The notes under the pieces: model-generated
Seen by the model: only the letters and a program-made list of their open reading frames with translations
Told to the model about the DNA's origin: nothing
Database searches by the model: none
Part shown: positions 48,778 through 57,505 of the stretch, piece by piece
How positions within the stretch are numbered: the first letter of the stretch is position 1
Layout: each line of letters opens with the position of its first letter
Program-made: the position numbers and the translations under genes
Assembly: GCA_963678095.2 (NCBI GenBank)
Contig: OY782746.1
Coordinates: 1,116,001-1,180,000, forward strand
DNA from: G963678095 sp963678095
GTDB lineage: Bacteria; Bacillota; Negativicutes; Selenomonadales; Selenomonadaceae
Direction: 5' to 3'
DNA length: 64,000 bases

Positions 48778-49374
48778 TTAAATTTCCCGACGATTCTCCA
48801 TCGCCTTCGACAGCGTTACTTCATCTGCATATTCAAGATCGCCGCCAATCGGCAATCCATGAGCTATCCTTGTCACCTTTATGCCCGCCGGCTTGAGCAG
48901 CTTGGCCAAATACATCGCTGTAGCTTCGCCTTCAACATTAGGATTTGTGGCAACAATGACTTCTCTGACATCCGCATCATAGAGCCGATTGAGCAATTCT
49001 TTGATACGGATATCTTCCGGGCCGACGCCTTCAAGTGGCGAAAGAGCGCCATGCAACACGTGATAAAGGCCTTTGTAGTCACGCATTCGTTCAACCGCAG
49101 CAACATCTCGTGGCTGCTCCACCACACAAATAATGGAACGGTCCCTGTTATCTGACGCACAAATCTTGCAAGGGTTGGTATCACTTAAGTTAAAACAGGT
49201 ATTACAAAAACCAATTTTTTCTTTTGCCTCAATAATAGCCCTTGCCAGTGCTCCAGCTTTATCCGCATCCATATCGAGGATGTGATAGGCAAGCCTCACC
49301 GCTGTCTTAGATCCAATCCCGGGCAAAGAACGAAAATGTTCAATAAGCTTTGCCAGGGGTTCTATATACTGCAT
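48778..49374 (-). CDS. recR: Recombination mediator protein RecR
   Basis: The 198-residue protein has an N-terminal helix-hairpin-helix (LPGIGSKTAVRLAYHIL), a four-cysteine zinc finger (C57-x2-C-x8-C-x2-C; CNTCFNLSDTNPCKIC) and a Toprim domain (VVEQPRDVAAVERM...) with the C-terminal Walker-like turn. RecR loads RecA on gaps together with RecO and RecF. It starts one base after the ebfC stop, consistent with tight co-translation in the conserved dnaX-ebfC-recR operon. Confidence 0.97.
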   Translation of the reverse strand: MQYIEPLAKLIEHFRSLPGIGSKTAVRLAYHILDMDADKAGALARAIIEAKEKIGFCNTCFNLSDTNPCKICASDNRDRSIICVVEQPRDVAAVERMRDYKGLYHVLHGALSPLEGVGPEDIRIKELLNRLYDADVREVIVATNPNVEGEATAMYLAKLLKPAGIKVTRIAHGLPIGGDLEYADEVTLSKAMENRREI

Positions 49375-49375
49375 C

Positions 49376-49711
49376 TTACATCATTCCTGGCGGTAAATTG
49401 AGTCCGCCCGTCAGCTTGCCCATTTCCGAAGCCATCATATCATCAATTTTTTTCACCGATTCATTGACTGCTGTCAGGATTAGGTCCTGTAACATTTCAA
49501 CATCTTCAGGATCAACTGCCGCCGGGTCAATATGCAGCGATTCCACTTGTTTTTCACCATTCATAACGATCTTAACGGCACCACCACCCGCCGATACATC
49601 TACCGTTTTCTTTTTTAATTCCTCCTGCAGTTTTGCCATATCCGCCTGCAGTTTCTGGACTTTCTTCATCATTCCTGCCATGTTTCCCATATTGCCCATT
49701 CCACCAAACAT
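49376..49711 (-). CDS. ebfC: YbaB/EbfC nucleoid-associated protein
   Basis: The protein is 111 residues long. A Met/Gly-rich N terminus (MFGGMGNMGNMAGMMKK) leads to a helix (VQKLQADMAKLQEEL), then the beta sheet (VDVSAGGGAVKIVMNGEKQVESLHIDPAAV) and a long C-terminal helix. Members are small DNA-binding dimers found between dnaX and recR across bacteria, as here. The ATG follows GGAGG. It is 66 bases after the dnaX stop. Confidence 0.96.
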   Translation of the reverse strand: MFGGMGNMGNMAGMMKKVQKLQADMAKLQEELKKKTVDVSAGGGAVKIVMNGEKQVESLHIDPAAVDPEDVEMLQDLILTAVNESVKKIDDMMASEMGKLTGGLNLPPGMM

Positions 49712-49777
49712 AATATTGCCTCCTTCGTATGTGATCTACATCATAGCCTATCAAAATACCTCAAAATCGTCAATTTA

Positions 49778-51565
49778 TTATTTTAAATCCTCTTCACGGA
49801 CGAAGTTATCGCCAAAGACTTGGACAGCCGTTTGTAGCGTATGCCGTTCCTCGGCCGTCATAGCTTCATAGTCAACCTCTACCTCCGGCTTTTTTACAGC
49901 ATCCTTGGGCGGCATATTCTTTTGCGCTGAAGAGGGCTTAGGCTCTTGCACCGTCTGGGGCTTTCCCGAAGTTGAACCAGTCGGCGCTGCACCAAGTACG
50001 CAAACAAGTCGCATTTCATGGCCGCAGATTTCCTGCAGAACTTCTTCCAGCATTTCCCGGTAATCCTCTCTTTCGGTTCGCGCTTTTAAAAAGCTGCTTT
50101 TAAAAGCAAGCTGAAACTGTCCTTGATTCATACCATACGGTTCGCCCTGCTTAACGCAGGCCAGTAAAGGCATCCGTCCCCGCTGCTGCAACATCGACAA
50201 TAACGTTTTCCAAACAGCCTGTCCATCCGCCTGCATCGGCGCCATAGCTGAAATCTCCGGCACGCTCTGCGTGGCAGCCGGCGATTCAGCCAAAGATGGT
50301 CGGCTGGCCTGAGAAGAGGTTATCCGTTGTTCCCGCTGCCCCGCTTTTGGAGCTACTGCCGGGTTCAAAACGGCTTGAGGCGATCTGACATTACTCAGCT
50401 GAGCAATTTTCGCTTCCAGTTTTTCAATTCGAAGCTCTAATTCCTGCAAATTCCCATTTGGAACAACTGCCGTTTCTCTTGACGATGCATGAAAAAGCCC
50501 CAGCAGCGTCACCTCTAATGTAATCCGCGGCTGTGCCGACCACTTCATCTCATTGACCGCAGCGTGAAGTTTTTGTATGATTCCGGCTATCTCTTCATGA
50601 GAAAAACGACTTGCATGAACGGCAAGAACTTCTTCATCATCACGATATAACTGCTTTTCGGCATCAAACCCTACCGCTTTATAAATCATGACGCTGCGCA
50701 TATGCAGAATCATTTCCGCCAAAATCTGCTTTACATCCTTGCCTTCATCAAAAAGCGCCGTAAGTATTTTAAGTATACCCGTGGCAGATCTATCAGCCAA
50801 AGCTTCGGTTAATTTCCATATCCATTCATGCCCAACAAGCCCGAGAATTCGTCGAACGGTATCGACATCAATCACTTTATCTGCCAGGGCTGCGCATTGA
50901 TCCAAAATACTCAACGCATCCCGAAGTCCACCATCGGCATGAATGGCTATAATTTTCAACGCTTCCTCATCGGCCTGCAGCCCCGTTGCAGCAGCGACCA
51001 CCGACAATCTGTTCTGAATATGTTCCACGGTTATGCGTTTAAAATCATATCGCTGGCAGCGGGACTGAATCGTCGCCGGAACCTTATGTGCTTCTGTGGT
51101 TGCCAAAATAAACACAACATGAGCCGGCGGTTCCTCCAGTGTTTTCAGCAATGCGTTGAAAGCCTCTGCCGTCAACATATGAACTTCATCGATAATATAT
51201 ACTTTGTACCGGCCATCTACCGGGGCAAATTTCACGGTTTCACGCAGATCGCGAATTTCATCGATCCCGCGGTTGGAGGCCGCATCAATTTCAAAGACAT
51301 CCATCGATGACCCTTCATTGATTTTTTTACAAGCCGGACAAACATTACAAGGTTCCGGCGTTGGGCCCTGATCACAATTTAACGCTTTGGCAAAAATCTT
51401 AGCCGTACTGGTTTTGCCTGTTCCACGCGGTCCCGAAAAAAGATAGGCATGACCGATTTTTTCTGAAAGAATCGCATTTGCCAGAGTTTTACTGATATGT
51501 TCCTGGCCAACCAAATCAGCAAAGCTCTTCGGCCGCCATTTTCGATATAAGGCAACATACGCCAT
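49778..51565 (-). CDS. dnaX: DNA polymerase III subunit gamma/tau
   Basis: The 595-residue clamp-loader ATPase has Walker A GPRGTGKTSTAK (~44-55), the zinc-binding cysteines (C64, C73, C76, C79 region; CDQGPTPEPCNVCPACK), Walker B DEVHML, LLKTLEEPP, and the SRC sensor (QSRCQRYDF). The clamp-loader domain III follows (~220-355), then a proline/glutamine-rich linker and a tau-type C terminus. No slippery A-run frameshift site was evident in the linker. It heads the dnaX-ebfC-recR operon and lies downstream of the SRP RNA gene. Confidence 0.96.
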   Translation of the reverse strand: MAYVALYRKWRPKSFADLVGQEHISKTLANAILSEKIGHAYLFSGPRGTGKTSTAKIFAKALNCDQGPTPEPCNVCPACKKINEGSSMDVFEIDAASNRGIDEIRDLRETVKFAPVDGRYKVYIIDEVHMLTAEAFNALLKTLEEPPAHVVFILATTEAHKVPATIQSRCQRYDFKRITVEHIQNRLSVVAAATGLQADEEALKIIAIHADGGLRDALSILDQCAALADKVIDVDTVRRILGLVGHEWIWKLTEALADRSATGILKILTALFDEGKDVKQILAEMILHMRSVMIYKAVGFDAEKQLYRDDEEVLAVHASRFSHEEIAGIIQKLHAAVNEMKWSAQPRITLEVTLLGLFHASSRETAVVPNGNLQELELRIEKLEAKIAQLSNVRSPQAVLNPAVAPKAGQREQRITSSQASRPSLAESPAATQSVPEISAMAPMQADGQAVWKTLLSMLQQRGRMPLLACVKQGEPYGMNQGQFQLAFKSSFLKARTEREDYREMLEEVLQEICGHEMRLVCVLGAAPTGSTSGKPQTVQEPKPSSAQKNMPPKDAVKKPEVEVDYEAMTAEERHTLQTAVQVFGDNFVREEDLK

Positions 51566-51622
51566 AATACTATCCCGCCTTCAATTCACTTTACTTCAAA
51601 TACCACAACAGCTATAGTATAG

Positions 51623-51650
51623 CAAAAAAACAGCCTTTGCAGGCTGTTTA
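51623..51650 (-). terminator. Terminator of the SRP RNA gene
   Basis: AACAGCCT and AGGCTGTT pair around TTGC and are followed by a T tract on the minus strand. Confidence 0.8.
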
Positions 51651-51670
51651 CTTAATAATTCCTTTTCAAC

Positions 51671-51794
51671 GTCGGGCCGCGGCCCCCAGGCAACCTCACG
51701 GCACATGAAGATGACCACTTACCGCTGCTTCCTTCCGGACCTGACGGGGTTCACGGGTCTCCATTGCGCAAGACCAAAGCACCGCGGTCCGACC
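51671..51794 (-). ncRNA. ffs: Signal recognition particle RNA, small bacterial type
   Basis: The minus strand contains the invariant domain IV core (GTCAGGTCCGGAAGGAAGCA and GCGGTAAG). The ends pair as a long stem (GTCGGACCGCGG near the 5' end with CCGCGGCCCGAC near the 3' end). The ~124-base length fits the small form without an Alu domain. It guides membrane-protein ribosomes with Ffh. Confidence 0.95.
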
Positions 51795-51822
51795 TAAAAA
51801 AGGAATATCTCTTAAATTATAA

Positions 51823-51912
51823 TGGCGGAGAGTGAGGGATTCGAACCCTCGGTACAGTTTCCCGTACACACGCTTTCCAGGCGTGCTCCTTCAACCGCTC
51901 GGACAACTCTCC
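51823..51912 (-). tRNA. tRNA-Ser (GGA)
   Basis: A class II tRNA with a long variable arm, anticodon GGA in CTGGAAA, acceptor GGAGAGT/ACTCTCC, and an encoded CCA. It lies 28 bases upstream of ffs on the same strand. Confidence 0.95.
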
Positions 51913-52061
51913 ACTGCTTTAACAACAGCGCCGGTCCAGCACTGCCATATTGCATCTGCAACGATATATAGGTTATCATTTTTTTTCATTTCTGTCAACT
52001 ATATTTATAAAAATCTTAAAAGACAGACAAACTCAGCCACCTTGCTTTAGCCGTCTCACCA

Positions 52062-52952
52062 TTAAAAAGCAATTTCATCCGCGGCAAGAATCAGCTGGAA
52101 GCTGCCAAAATCTGCATTAATCGGAATCACCAGCTGCTTATTGGCGGCCGGAATAATATTATAGGCCACCCTATAAGGAGCAAGATCGACCGCATAATGA
52201 CGATTTGACAAATTAATCAGATATAATCCATTGGTTACATTTAAAAACTCAGCAACACTATCAATTACAATTTCTTCTGTATATTCTATATCCGGTTCCT
52301 GACTGTACCGCTGCGCCATCTGTCTAAAAACGTCCTCTTCTGCCATAATTCCGGCCGTTAAGGACACATCTCCCGTAAGTCTTTGCGAGATTACGATTAC
52401 ACCCTTTTCCCCGCTGAAGGGTTCTGCCGAAAAATTAATAATCGGTGAGGTTCTCATAAACTGCGCCATCGCGCGCAAAAAAGCATCTACGTACCCGCTG
52501 TAAAGCGCGCATTCATCCTCGAGTTCTTTAAAGGGCTCAATTTGCGCCGCAATCTGCTGTACAGCATTATCAATGATCATAGTTGCATTATTCTCATATT
52601 CAAGCAACAAGGCTTCAAGCGTATGGTAATCGACAATTTTCTCGTCAATCATCCCCTGTGAAAAATCTAAATTTGTATTAGACTCCATTTCTTCCAAACT
52701 GCGTAGCTGCGATTGTGTCATATATCCGGCAGCCACGGCGAGGGCTCCAAATTCCCCCGGGGCCTCTTCCCGTTTCAATATGTCCTCAATCTGCGCGGCC
52801 GTCATCACTTTCTGGCTTAACGCCCGCATCGCAATTGTCGACGGGTGTTCGTCTTTGCCAGCCAAAAGACAAACGACCTGTTCTCGCGAAAGAACCCCTT
52901 TATTGAGCAGTGCCTGGGCAAAATACTGTCTGAGGAAATATTGTCTAAGCAT
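52062..52952 (-). CDS. Repeat (MshEN-like) + CheX-domain protein, module 1
   Basis: The N-terminal ~120 residues hold four degenerate ~29-residue units of the GspE-N/MshEN type (clearest: ALLNKGVLSREQVVCLL and FGALAVAAGYMTQSQLRSL). A helical linker leads to a CheX-like domain (~125-296) with the phosphatase pair E235/N238 in AEFLNVTNG. The protein is soluble. The start is the ATG at 52952, which overlaps the end of the receiver gene by 8 bases and follows GAGAGG; a GTG two codons upstream is possible. It is therefore translationally coupled to the CheY-like protein, its likely dephosphorylation substrate. A diverged copy of the same two-gene module lies at 56039-57297. Ligand binding by the repeats is inference. 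Confidence 0.8.
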   Translation of the reverse strand: MLRQYFLRQYFAQALLNKGVLSREQVVCLLAGKDEHPSTIAMRALSQKVMTAAQIEDILKREEAPGEFGALAVAAGYMTQSQLRSLEEMESNTNLDFSQGMIDEKIVDYHTLEALLLEYENNATMIIDNAVQQIAAQIEPFKELEDECALYSGYVDAFLRAMAQFMRTSPIINFSAEPFSGEKGVIVISQRLTGDVSLTAGIMAEEDVFRQMAQRYSQEPDIEYTEEIVIDSVAEFLNVTNGLYLINLSNRHYAVDLAPYRVAYNIIPAANKQLVIPINADFGSFQLILAADEIAF

Positions 52953-53328
52953 TTTCACTGCCTCTCTTTCTTATACGGCTGAGCGCTTGCTTCAATTGTT
53001 CAATTCCATATGGTTTTTGAATGAAGTCAATCGCGCCCAGCTGCAGCGACTCAATAATATGCTTTGAAGACCCCGCTGATGAGAGCATCAGCACTGGCAG
53101 ATCGGGTCTTGCCTGTCGAATGGCCCGCAAGGCTTCAACTCCGTCAACTTCAGGCATGACAATATCCAAAATAATAACATCCAGCGGCGCCGTCAAGGCT
53201 TCCATAATGGCTTCCTTGCCATTTTTTGCTTCGGAAACCTCACAACCCAGCTGTTCCAGATCACCTCTCAGCTTACGCCGCAGTAAAGACGAATCATCCG
53301 TGATTAAAACCCTCAACTTCTGCTCCAC
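52945..53328 (-). CDS. Stand-alone CheY-like receiver, module 1
   Basis: The 127-residue protein is a single receiver domain: DD at 11-12, phospho-acceptor D55 (VIILDIVMPEVDG), Ser/Thr switch in LMLSSAG and Lys in FIQKPYG. There is no output domain. The gene starts at a GTG behind a full AAGGAGG site. Its end overlaps the start of the repeat-CheX gene. No histidine kinase is adjacent, so the donor is elsewhere; it could be the hybrid kinase in this window or an unlinked CheA. Confidence 0.93.
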   Translation of the reverse strand: MEQKLRVLITDDSSLLRRKLRGDLEQLGCEVSEAKNGKEAIMEALTAPLDVIILDIVMPEVDGVEALRAIRQARPDLPVLMLSSAGSSKHIIESLQLGAIDFIQKPYGIEQLKQALSRIRKRGSENA

Positions 53329-53441
53329 AATTCTCCGCCTCCTTGATCGTTCCCCTATTTTATTTTCGAAAAATTCCCTATTTTATTTTTAGCTTTATTA
53401 TAACACAAGTCAAGGCGTGCCCCCTAGTGATTTTATTCTGT

Positions 53442-53957
53442 CTATCCCCCGCGGGGCTGTTCTTTTGGGGCATTAGGACCCGACTCCAGCGCCAGCAGTT
53501 TTTCCTTTAATGACAATCCCCCACTATAGCCGACGAGGCTGCCATTTGCGCCAATGACTCGATGGCAGGGGATTACAATCATCACCGGATTGCGATGATT
53601 TGCCATCCCCACAGCACGAGATGCCCGGGAGCTGCCTGCCGCTGCCGCGACCTGCTTATAGCTTTTCGTCTCGCCATAAGGAATGTCCTGTAAAACAGTC
53701 CAGACCGACAGCTGGAATTTTGTCCCCCGCAGTGACAGTGGCAGGGAAAATCGCGTGAGCGAACCACCAAAATATTCGTTCAACTGCTGTTTTGCTTTAC
53801 GCAGCAACGGCGTTTCGCAGGGATTCAAAATCCCCGTCAACGAATCTGTCGCCAGACAAATATCGGTTATACCGCTACCATCTTCGGCCACAGCAAATTT
53901 TCCAAAAGGAAAATCATAATGCCAGACATTTTTCTGCCACGTACTTGTAGTTGTCAT
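53442..53957 (-). CDS. ogt: Methylated-DNA--protein-cysteine methyltransferase
   Basis: The 171-residue suicide enzyme removes alkyl groups from O6-alkylguanine. The active site VIPCHRVIGANGSLVGYSGGL carries the acceptor cysteine, and the winged DNA-binding helix reads GETKSYKQVAAAAGSSRASRAVG with the arginine finger. The length and lack of an N-terminal Ada domain fit Ogt. The start ATG overlaps the nfo stop by four bases (ATGA-type), so two DNA-repair genes are co-translated. Confidence 0.95.
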   Translation of the reverse strand: MTTTSTWQKNVWHYDFPFGKFAVAEDGSGITDICLATDSLTGILNPCETPLLRKAKQQLNEYFGGSLTRFSLPLSLRGTKFQLSVWTVLQDIPYGETKSYKQVAAAAGSSRASRAVGMANHRNPVMIVIPCHRVIGANGSLVGYSGGLSLKEKLLALESGPNAPKEQPRGG

Positions 53958-54796
53958 TTCACCACTCCCTTATACAGTCGTTTCAGCAAAGAAATTTCTG
54001 TTGCATACCCCTCCAGATCATTTGGCGTTTCCAAATAAAAGGGCCGTCCCTGTAGTTTCGGATGATTCACAATCTCAGTAATTGCCTGCAGGCCGATCTC
54101 TCCCTGCCCAATTTTTTGATGACGGTCCTTATGACTGGCAAATGGATTCATACTGTCGTTAAGATGAACCGCTTTCAGTCGTTCAAGTCCAATAACCCGG
54201 TCAAATTCTTCAATAACAGCATCCAGTCCGTGGACAATATCATACCCCCCATCAAAGACATGACACGTATCGAGGCACACTCCCAGCAGCTGGTCTTCGT
54301 CTACCCGGTCAATAATTTCTCGCAGCTCCTCAAAGCAGCGTCCAATCTCCGTGCCCTTCCCAGCCATAGTTTCAAGCAGAACCAGTGTTGCCTGCTCCGG
54401 CCGCAAAACCGCATTGAGCAGCTTCCCAATATATTCAATACCAGCCACACTACCCTGTTTCACATGACTTCCCGGATGAAAATTGTACATACTCCCGGGA
54501 AAATATTCCAGTCGCTGTAGGTCCTCCAGCATGACTCGCTGGGCAAACGCGCGCAGATCTTCATCCGCGGCGCAGGCGTTAAGGGTATAAGGTGCATGGG
54601 CAAGGATCCCTTCTAGCCCTTCGGCCGCAGCATAGGCCACATAGGCTGCAGCATCTGCTTCATCAAAAGGTTTTGCCTTGCCCCCACGAGGGTTCCGCGT
54701 GAAAAACTGAAATGTATTCGCCCCTATTGCTTTGGCCGCCTTCCCCATAGCCAGATAACCTTGGGCCGAGGAAAGATGACATCCTATTTTCAGCAT
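53954..54796 (-). CDS. nfo: Deoxyribonuclease IV (AP endonuclease)
   Basis: The 280-residue TIM-barrel enzyme with a tri-zinc site cuts abasic DNA. Visible metal-binding motifs are GCHLSSAQGY at the start, NFHPGSHV, LLETMAGKGTEIG, CLDTCHVFDGGYD, HLNDSMNPFASHKDRHQKIGQGEIG and FYLETPND. An AAGGAGGC site precedes the ATG. It overlaps ogt downstream and is 17 bases after the threonine aldolase gene. Confidence 0.96.
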   Translation of the reverse strand: MLKIGCHLSSAQGYLAMGKAAKAIGANTFQFFTRNPRGGKAKPFDEADAAAYVAYAAAEGLEGILAHAPYTLNACAADEDLRAFAQRVMLEDLQRLEYFPGSMYNFHPGSHVKQGSVAGIEYIGKLLNAVLRPEQATLVLLETMAGKGTEIGRCFEELREIIDRVDEDQLLGVCLDTCHVFDGGYDIVHGLDAVIEEFDRVIGLERLKAVHLNDSMNPFASHKDRHQKIGQGEIGLQAITEIVNHPKLQGRPFYLETPNDLEGYATEISLLKRLYKGVVK

Positions 54797-54813
54797 AAAT
54801 AGCCTCCTTTATA

Positions 54814-55845
54814 TCATATTTCCTGTTTTAATATTTCCCTGATCAAAGCATGTACAGCGGCTTCCTCTGTTGCCCAGGAGGTCACAAACCGCACAATCGT
54901 ATGTTCTTGATCATACGCCTCCCAAATGCCAAAAGCATAGTTTGCCCGAAGTCGCTCTATACAAGCATTGGAGAGTATAGGAAATATTTGATTCGTTGAA
55001 GCAGTTGGTGAAAAAAACCGTATCCCAGCTTCAGATAAAGCACGGCGAATCAATGCAGCCATGTCATTGGCATGTTTGCCTAAGGTAAAGTATAAATCAT
55101 CACGGAAAAGCTCTTCAAACTGAATGCCTAGAAGCCAGCCTTTCGCCGCCATAGCCCCCCGCTGCTTAATCATATAACGAAAATCCGGTTTCAACTCCTG
55201 CTTAGAAATCACCAAGGCTTCACCAAATAAAGCCCCGCATTTCGTCCCACCAATATAAAACGCATCGAGATAGCGCGGCAAATCTTCCATCGTCAGATCA
55301 TTTCCCGTACTGGTAAGGGCCGATGCCAGTCGCGCCCCGTCCATATAAAAATAGAGTCCGTACCGGTCGCAAGCGGCACGAAGCGCTTGTAGTTCATCGT
55401 GGGTATATAAAGTCCCCAGCTCCGTCGAGTTAGAAATATACACGAGCCGGGGTTTTACCATATGTTCATCCATATGCTGCGTGATCACTTGTTCAACCCC
55501 TTGCGGTGTGAGCTTTCCCTTCACCCCTGGCACAGAAATCACTTTATGACCCGTGGCCTCAATCGCACCCGTCTCATGCACACATATATGCCCAGTTTCA
55601 ACCGCAATAGCAGCTTCATGCGGACGCAAAAAAGCGGCCATCACCGTCAAATTCACCTGCGTTCCCCCGAGAAGAAAATGCACATCCACATCATTCCGGC
55701 CTATTTTTTCGCGAATATATCGGGCCGCATTTTGACAATGGTCATCTTCGCCATACCCTTGATTTTGCTGACGATTTGCGGCCAGCATCGCCGTCATAAT
55801 TTTTTCATGGGCACCTTCACTATAATCATTTTTAAAACTGTACAT
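54814..55845 (-). CDS. Low-specificity threonine aldolase family PLP enzyme
   Basis: The 343-residue fold-type I PLP enzyme of the beta-eliminating lyase group has an N-terminal NDYSEGAHEKI region, FLLGGTQVN, ETGHI-x-VHETGAIE, YMDGARLASAL with the cofactor Asp, and the Schiff-base lysine in YIGGTKCGALFGEA. It probably cleaves L-threonine or allo-threonine to glycine and acetaldehyde; related tyrosine-type or serine-acting members cannot be excluded. The ribosome site is weak (GGGGGA). It heads the aldolase-nfo-ogt series. Confidence 0.9.
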   Translation of the reverse strand: MYSFKNDYSEGAHEKIMTAMLAANRQQNQGYGEDDHCQNAARYIREKIGRNDVDVHFLLGGTQVNLTVMAAFLRPHEAAIAVETGHICVHETGAIEATGHKVISVPGVKGKLTPQGVEQVITQHMDEHMVKPRLVYISNSTELGTLYTHDELQALRAACDRYGLYFYMDGARLASALTSTGNDLTMEDLPRYLDAFYIGGTKCGALFGEALVISKQELKPDFRYMIKQRGAMAAKGWLLGIQFEELFRDDLYFTLGKHANDMAALIRRALSEAGIRFFSPTASTNQIFPILSNACIERLRANYAFGIWEAYDQEHTIVRFVTSWATEEAAVHALIREILKQEI

Positions 55846-55979
55846 TTATATTTCCCCCACCACATTAGCCAACAAGTTGCAGCCATTATTGTTTTCTTTA
55901 TTTTATCACCGGCACTACCATACTGACAAATGCTCATGCCAAATAAATACTGTTTTTTATTGCGCTTGTCAGAGACATA

Positions 55980-56022
55980 CAAAAGATGCTCCCCGAACTG
56001 ATTTGTCCGGGGAGCATCTTTT
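55980..56022 (-). terminator. Terminator of CheY/CheX module 2
   Basis: AAAAGATGCTCCCCG pairs with CGGGGAGCATCTTTT, with T runs on the minus strand, 16 bases after the gene stop. Confidence 0.88.
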
Positions 56023-56038
56023 ATCAAGGCGGGCAGGA

Positions 56039-56914
56039 TCAAGCCAGCAGCAACGATATATCACCAAAGGACAGCCGCAAGACAATTTCTTCGGCAGCTT
56101 TTTCGGAAAAAGCCGCCTGTTGCTCTACATGCTGCAATTCAAGATCCAGTTCCATACTGTTATTTGAAGCATTCACACAGAAAATTCCATTGGTCAAGTT
56201 TAAAAATTCTGCCGCGCAGTCCTTGGCATAGGCATCAACAACCGCCGGCATATCATCTCCACTATACCGTTCTGCCAAGGCCAGCAGGACATCCTCATTG
56301 AGTCCAAGCCCCGTGTGAAGGCCGCCAGAACCTTCAATCTGCTGGGTAATTAGCCAGGAATACGGTTTGTCCTCGGCACTCTGACGCTTAATAATAACCG
56401 GTGTTTCGCCTAAGAACCGAACCATATTGCGCAGCAGCAATGCGGTATAATTTTGATAACAGGCGGCATTCTCAACGTCCCCAAAATCAAGGCTAAAGCG
56501 CACGATTTCATCGATATCACCTTTAATCAGTGCATCGAGATTTTCGGCAGACAATCGATTATCTTCCTTATAACTGCTCAGAGCTTCATCTACCTGTTGC
56601 AAGGACAGATAGCCTTTGTCGACAATCGCCTGACTGAGCTGCAGATATCGTTGGCTCTGCACCTCGAGTAACCTTGCCACCTCCGCCTCTCGCAACAGCC
56701 CGCGTTCAATCGCCAGTTCGCCAAAACGCTTGTCATAGCGTTTTTGAAGTTCATGCACCCGTTCCACCTCTGCCGGAGTCATATACCCGGCATCTATTGC
56801 CAAAATCCCCAGCTTAACTCTGACCGATGCCTCCTCCGCCAGCACTGCCTGCAGCTGCGTAGCGGATAAAATCCCCTTATCCAATAAATACTGTCCGAAA
56901 TATTGACTAAACAT
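56039..56914 (-). CDS. Four-repeat (MshEN-like) + CheX-domain protein, module 2
   Basis: Residues 1-115 are four clear repeats with conserved glycines at 14, 43, 72 and 101, an exact 29-residue period: LLDKGILSATQLQAVL, LAIDAGYMTPAEVERV, LAIERGLLREAEVARL, AIVDKGYLSLQQVDEAL. The consensus (F/L)G-x2-A-I-x2-G-x-L-x3-xV-x2-L resembles the GspE-N/MshEN unit, and R63-F64-G65 matches its RLG start. Residues ~130-291 form a CheX-like domain with E236/N239 (AEFLNLTNG). The protein has no membrane helix. It lies 11 bases after a CheY-like gene. I infer a CheY-P phosphatase controlled by a ligand, possibly c-di-GMP, bound to the repeats; this is untested. Confidence 0.82.
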   Translation of the reverse strand: MFSQYFGQYLLDKGILSATQLQAVLAEEASVRVKLGILAIDAGYMTPAEVERVHELQKRYDKRFGELAIERGLLREAEVARLLEVQSQRYLQLSQAIVDKGYLSLQQVDEALSSYKEDNRLSAENLDALIKGDIDEIVRFSLDFGDVENAACYQNYTALLLRNMVRFLGETPVIIKRQSAEDKPYSWLITQQIEGSGGLHTGLGLNEDVLLALAERYSGDDMPAVVDAYAKDCAAEFLNLTNGIFCVNASNNSMELDLELQHVEQQAAFSEKAAEEIVLRLSFGDISLLLA

Positions 56915-56925
56915 GCTATCGCCCC

Positions 56926-57297
56926 TTATTTATGTATGCTTGAAATAGCCTTCGCAATCTGTTCTCTATCATATGGTTTTTGAATAAAATTATTAGCGCC
57001 AAGTTTTAAAGCCTGCACTAGTTTGGCTGACGTCCCCGTCGAAGAAAGCATTACCACATTAGCTGCCTGATCAAGCCTTTTTATTTCCTGTAAGGCTGAC
57101 AGGCCATCACAAACCGGCATCACAATATCCATAAATACAACTTCCGGCCGAGTCTGATCATACGAAGTTATTCCTTCCTGCCCATTCCCAGCCTCAACGA
57201 CCTCACAATCAAATTCCGTTTCCAGTAAATCTCGTAATTTTTTGCGAATAAACATGGAATCATCGCAAATTAAAACCTTCCGCTTCTCTTGTCCCAT
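56926..57297 (-). CDS. Stand-alone CheY-like receiver, module 2
   Basis: The 123-residue single receiver has DD at 12-13, phospho-acceptor D57 (VVFMDIVMPVCDG), Ser/Thr in VMLSSTG and Lys in FIQKPYD. It closely resembles the receiver of module 1 (shared RRKLR/RKKLR helix 1, MLSS, FIQKPY). No output domain is present. It is the first gene of the module and is followed after 11 bases by the repeat-CheX gene. Confidence 0.93.
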   Translation of the reverse strand: MGQEKRKVLICDDSMFIRKKLRDLLETEFDCEVVEAGNGQEGITSYDQTRPEVVFMDIVMPVCDGLSALQEIKRLDQAANVVMLSSTGTSAKLVQALKLGANNFIQKPYDREQIAKAISSIHK

Positions 57298-57463
57298 TAT
57301 GAAATCCCCTTCCCGCTTTCATAGTTTTAAATCAAAATCATGTACTTTTCACATTCTTCAAATAATTTAAGGCTTTTCCCCAAAACGCTTACCTCATGTA
57401 AAATAATTCCTCCTGGCAGCCATATTATCCTGCTATATGCGGGAAAATTGTTTTGTCCAAGCA

Positions 57464-57492
57464 ATAAAAAGGGCCTGCCTCATGGCAGGCCC
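57464..57492 (-). terminator. Terminator of bioH-bioC
   Basis: GGGCCTGCC and GGCAGGCCC pair around a four-base loop, followed by T's on the minus strand. Confidence 0.9.
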
Positions 57493-57505
57493 AGCCCTTA
57501 AAAAT

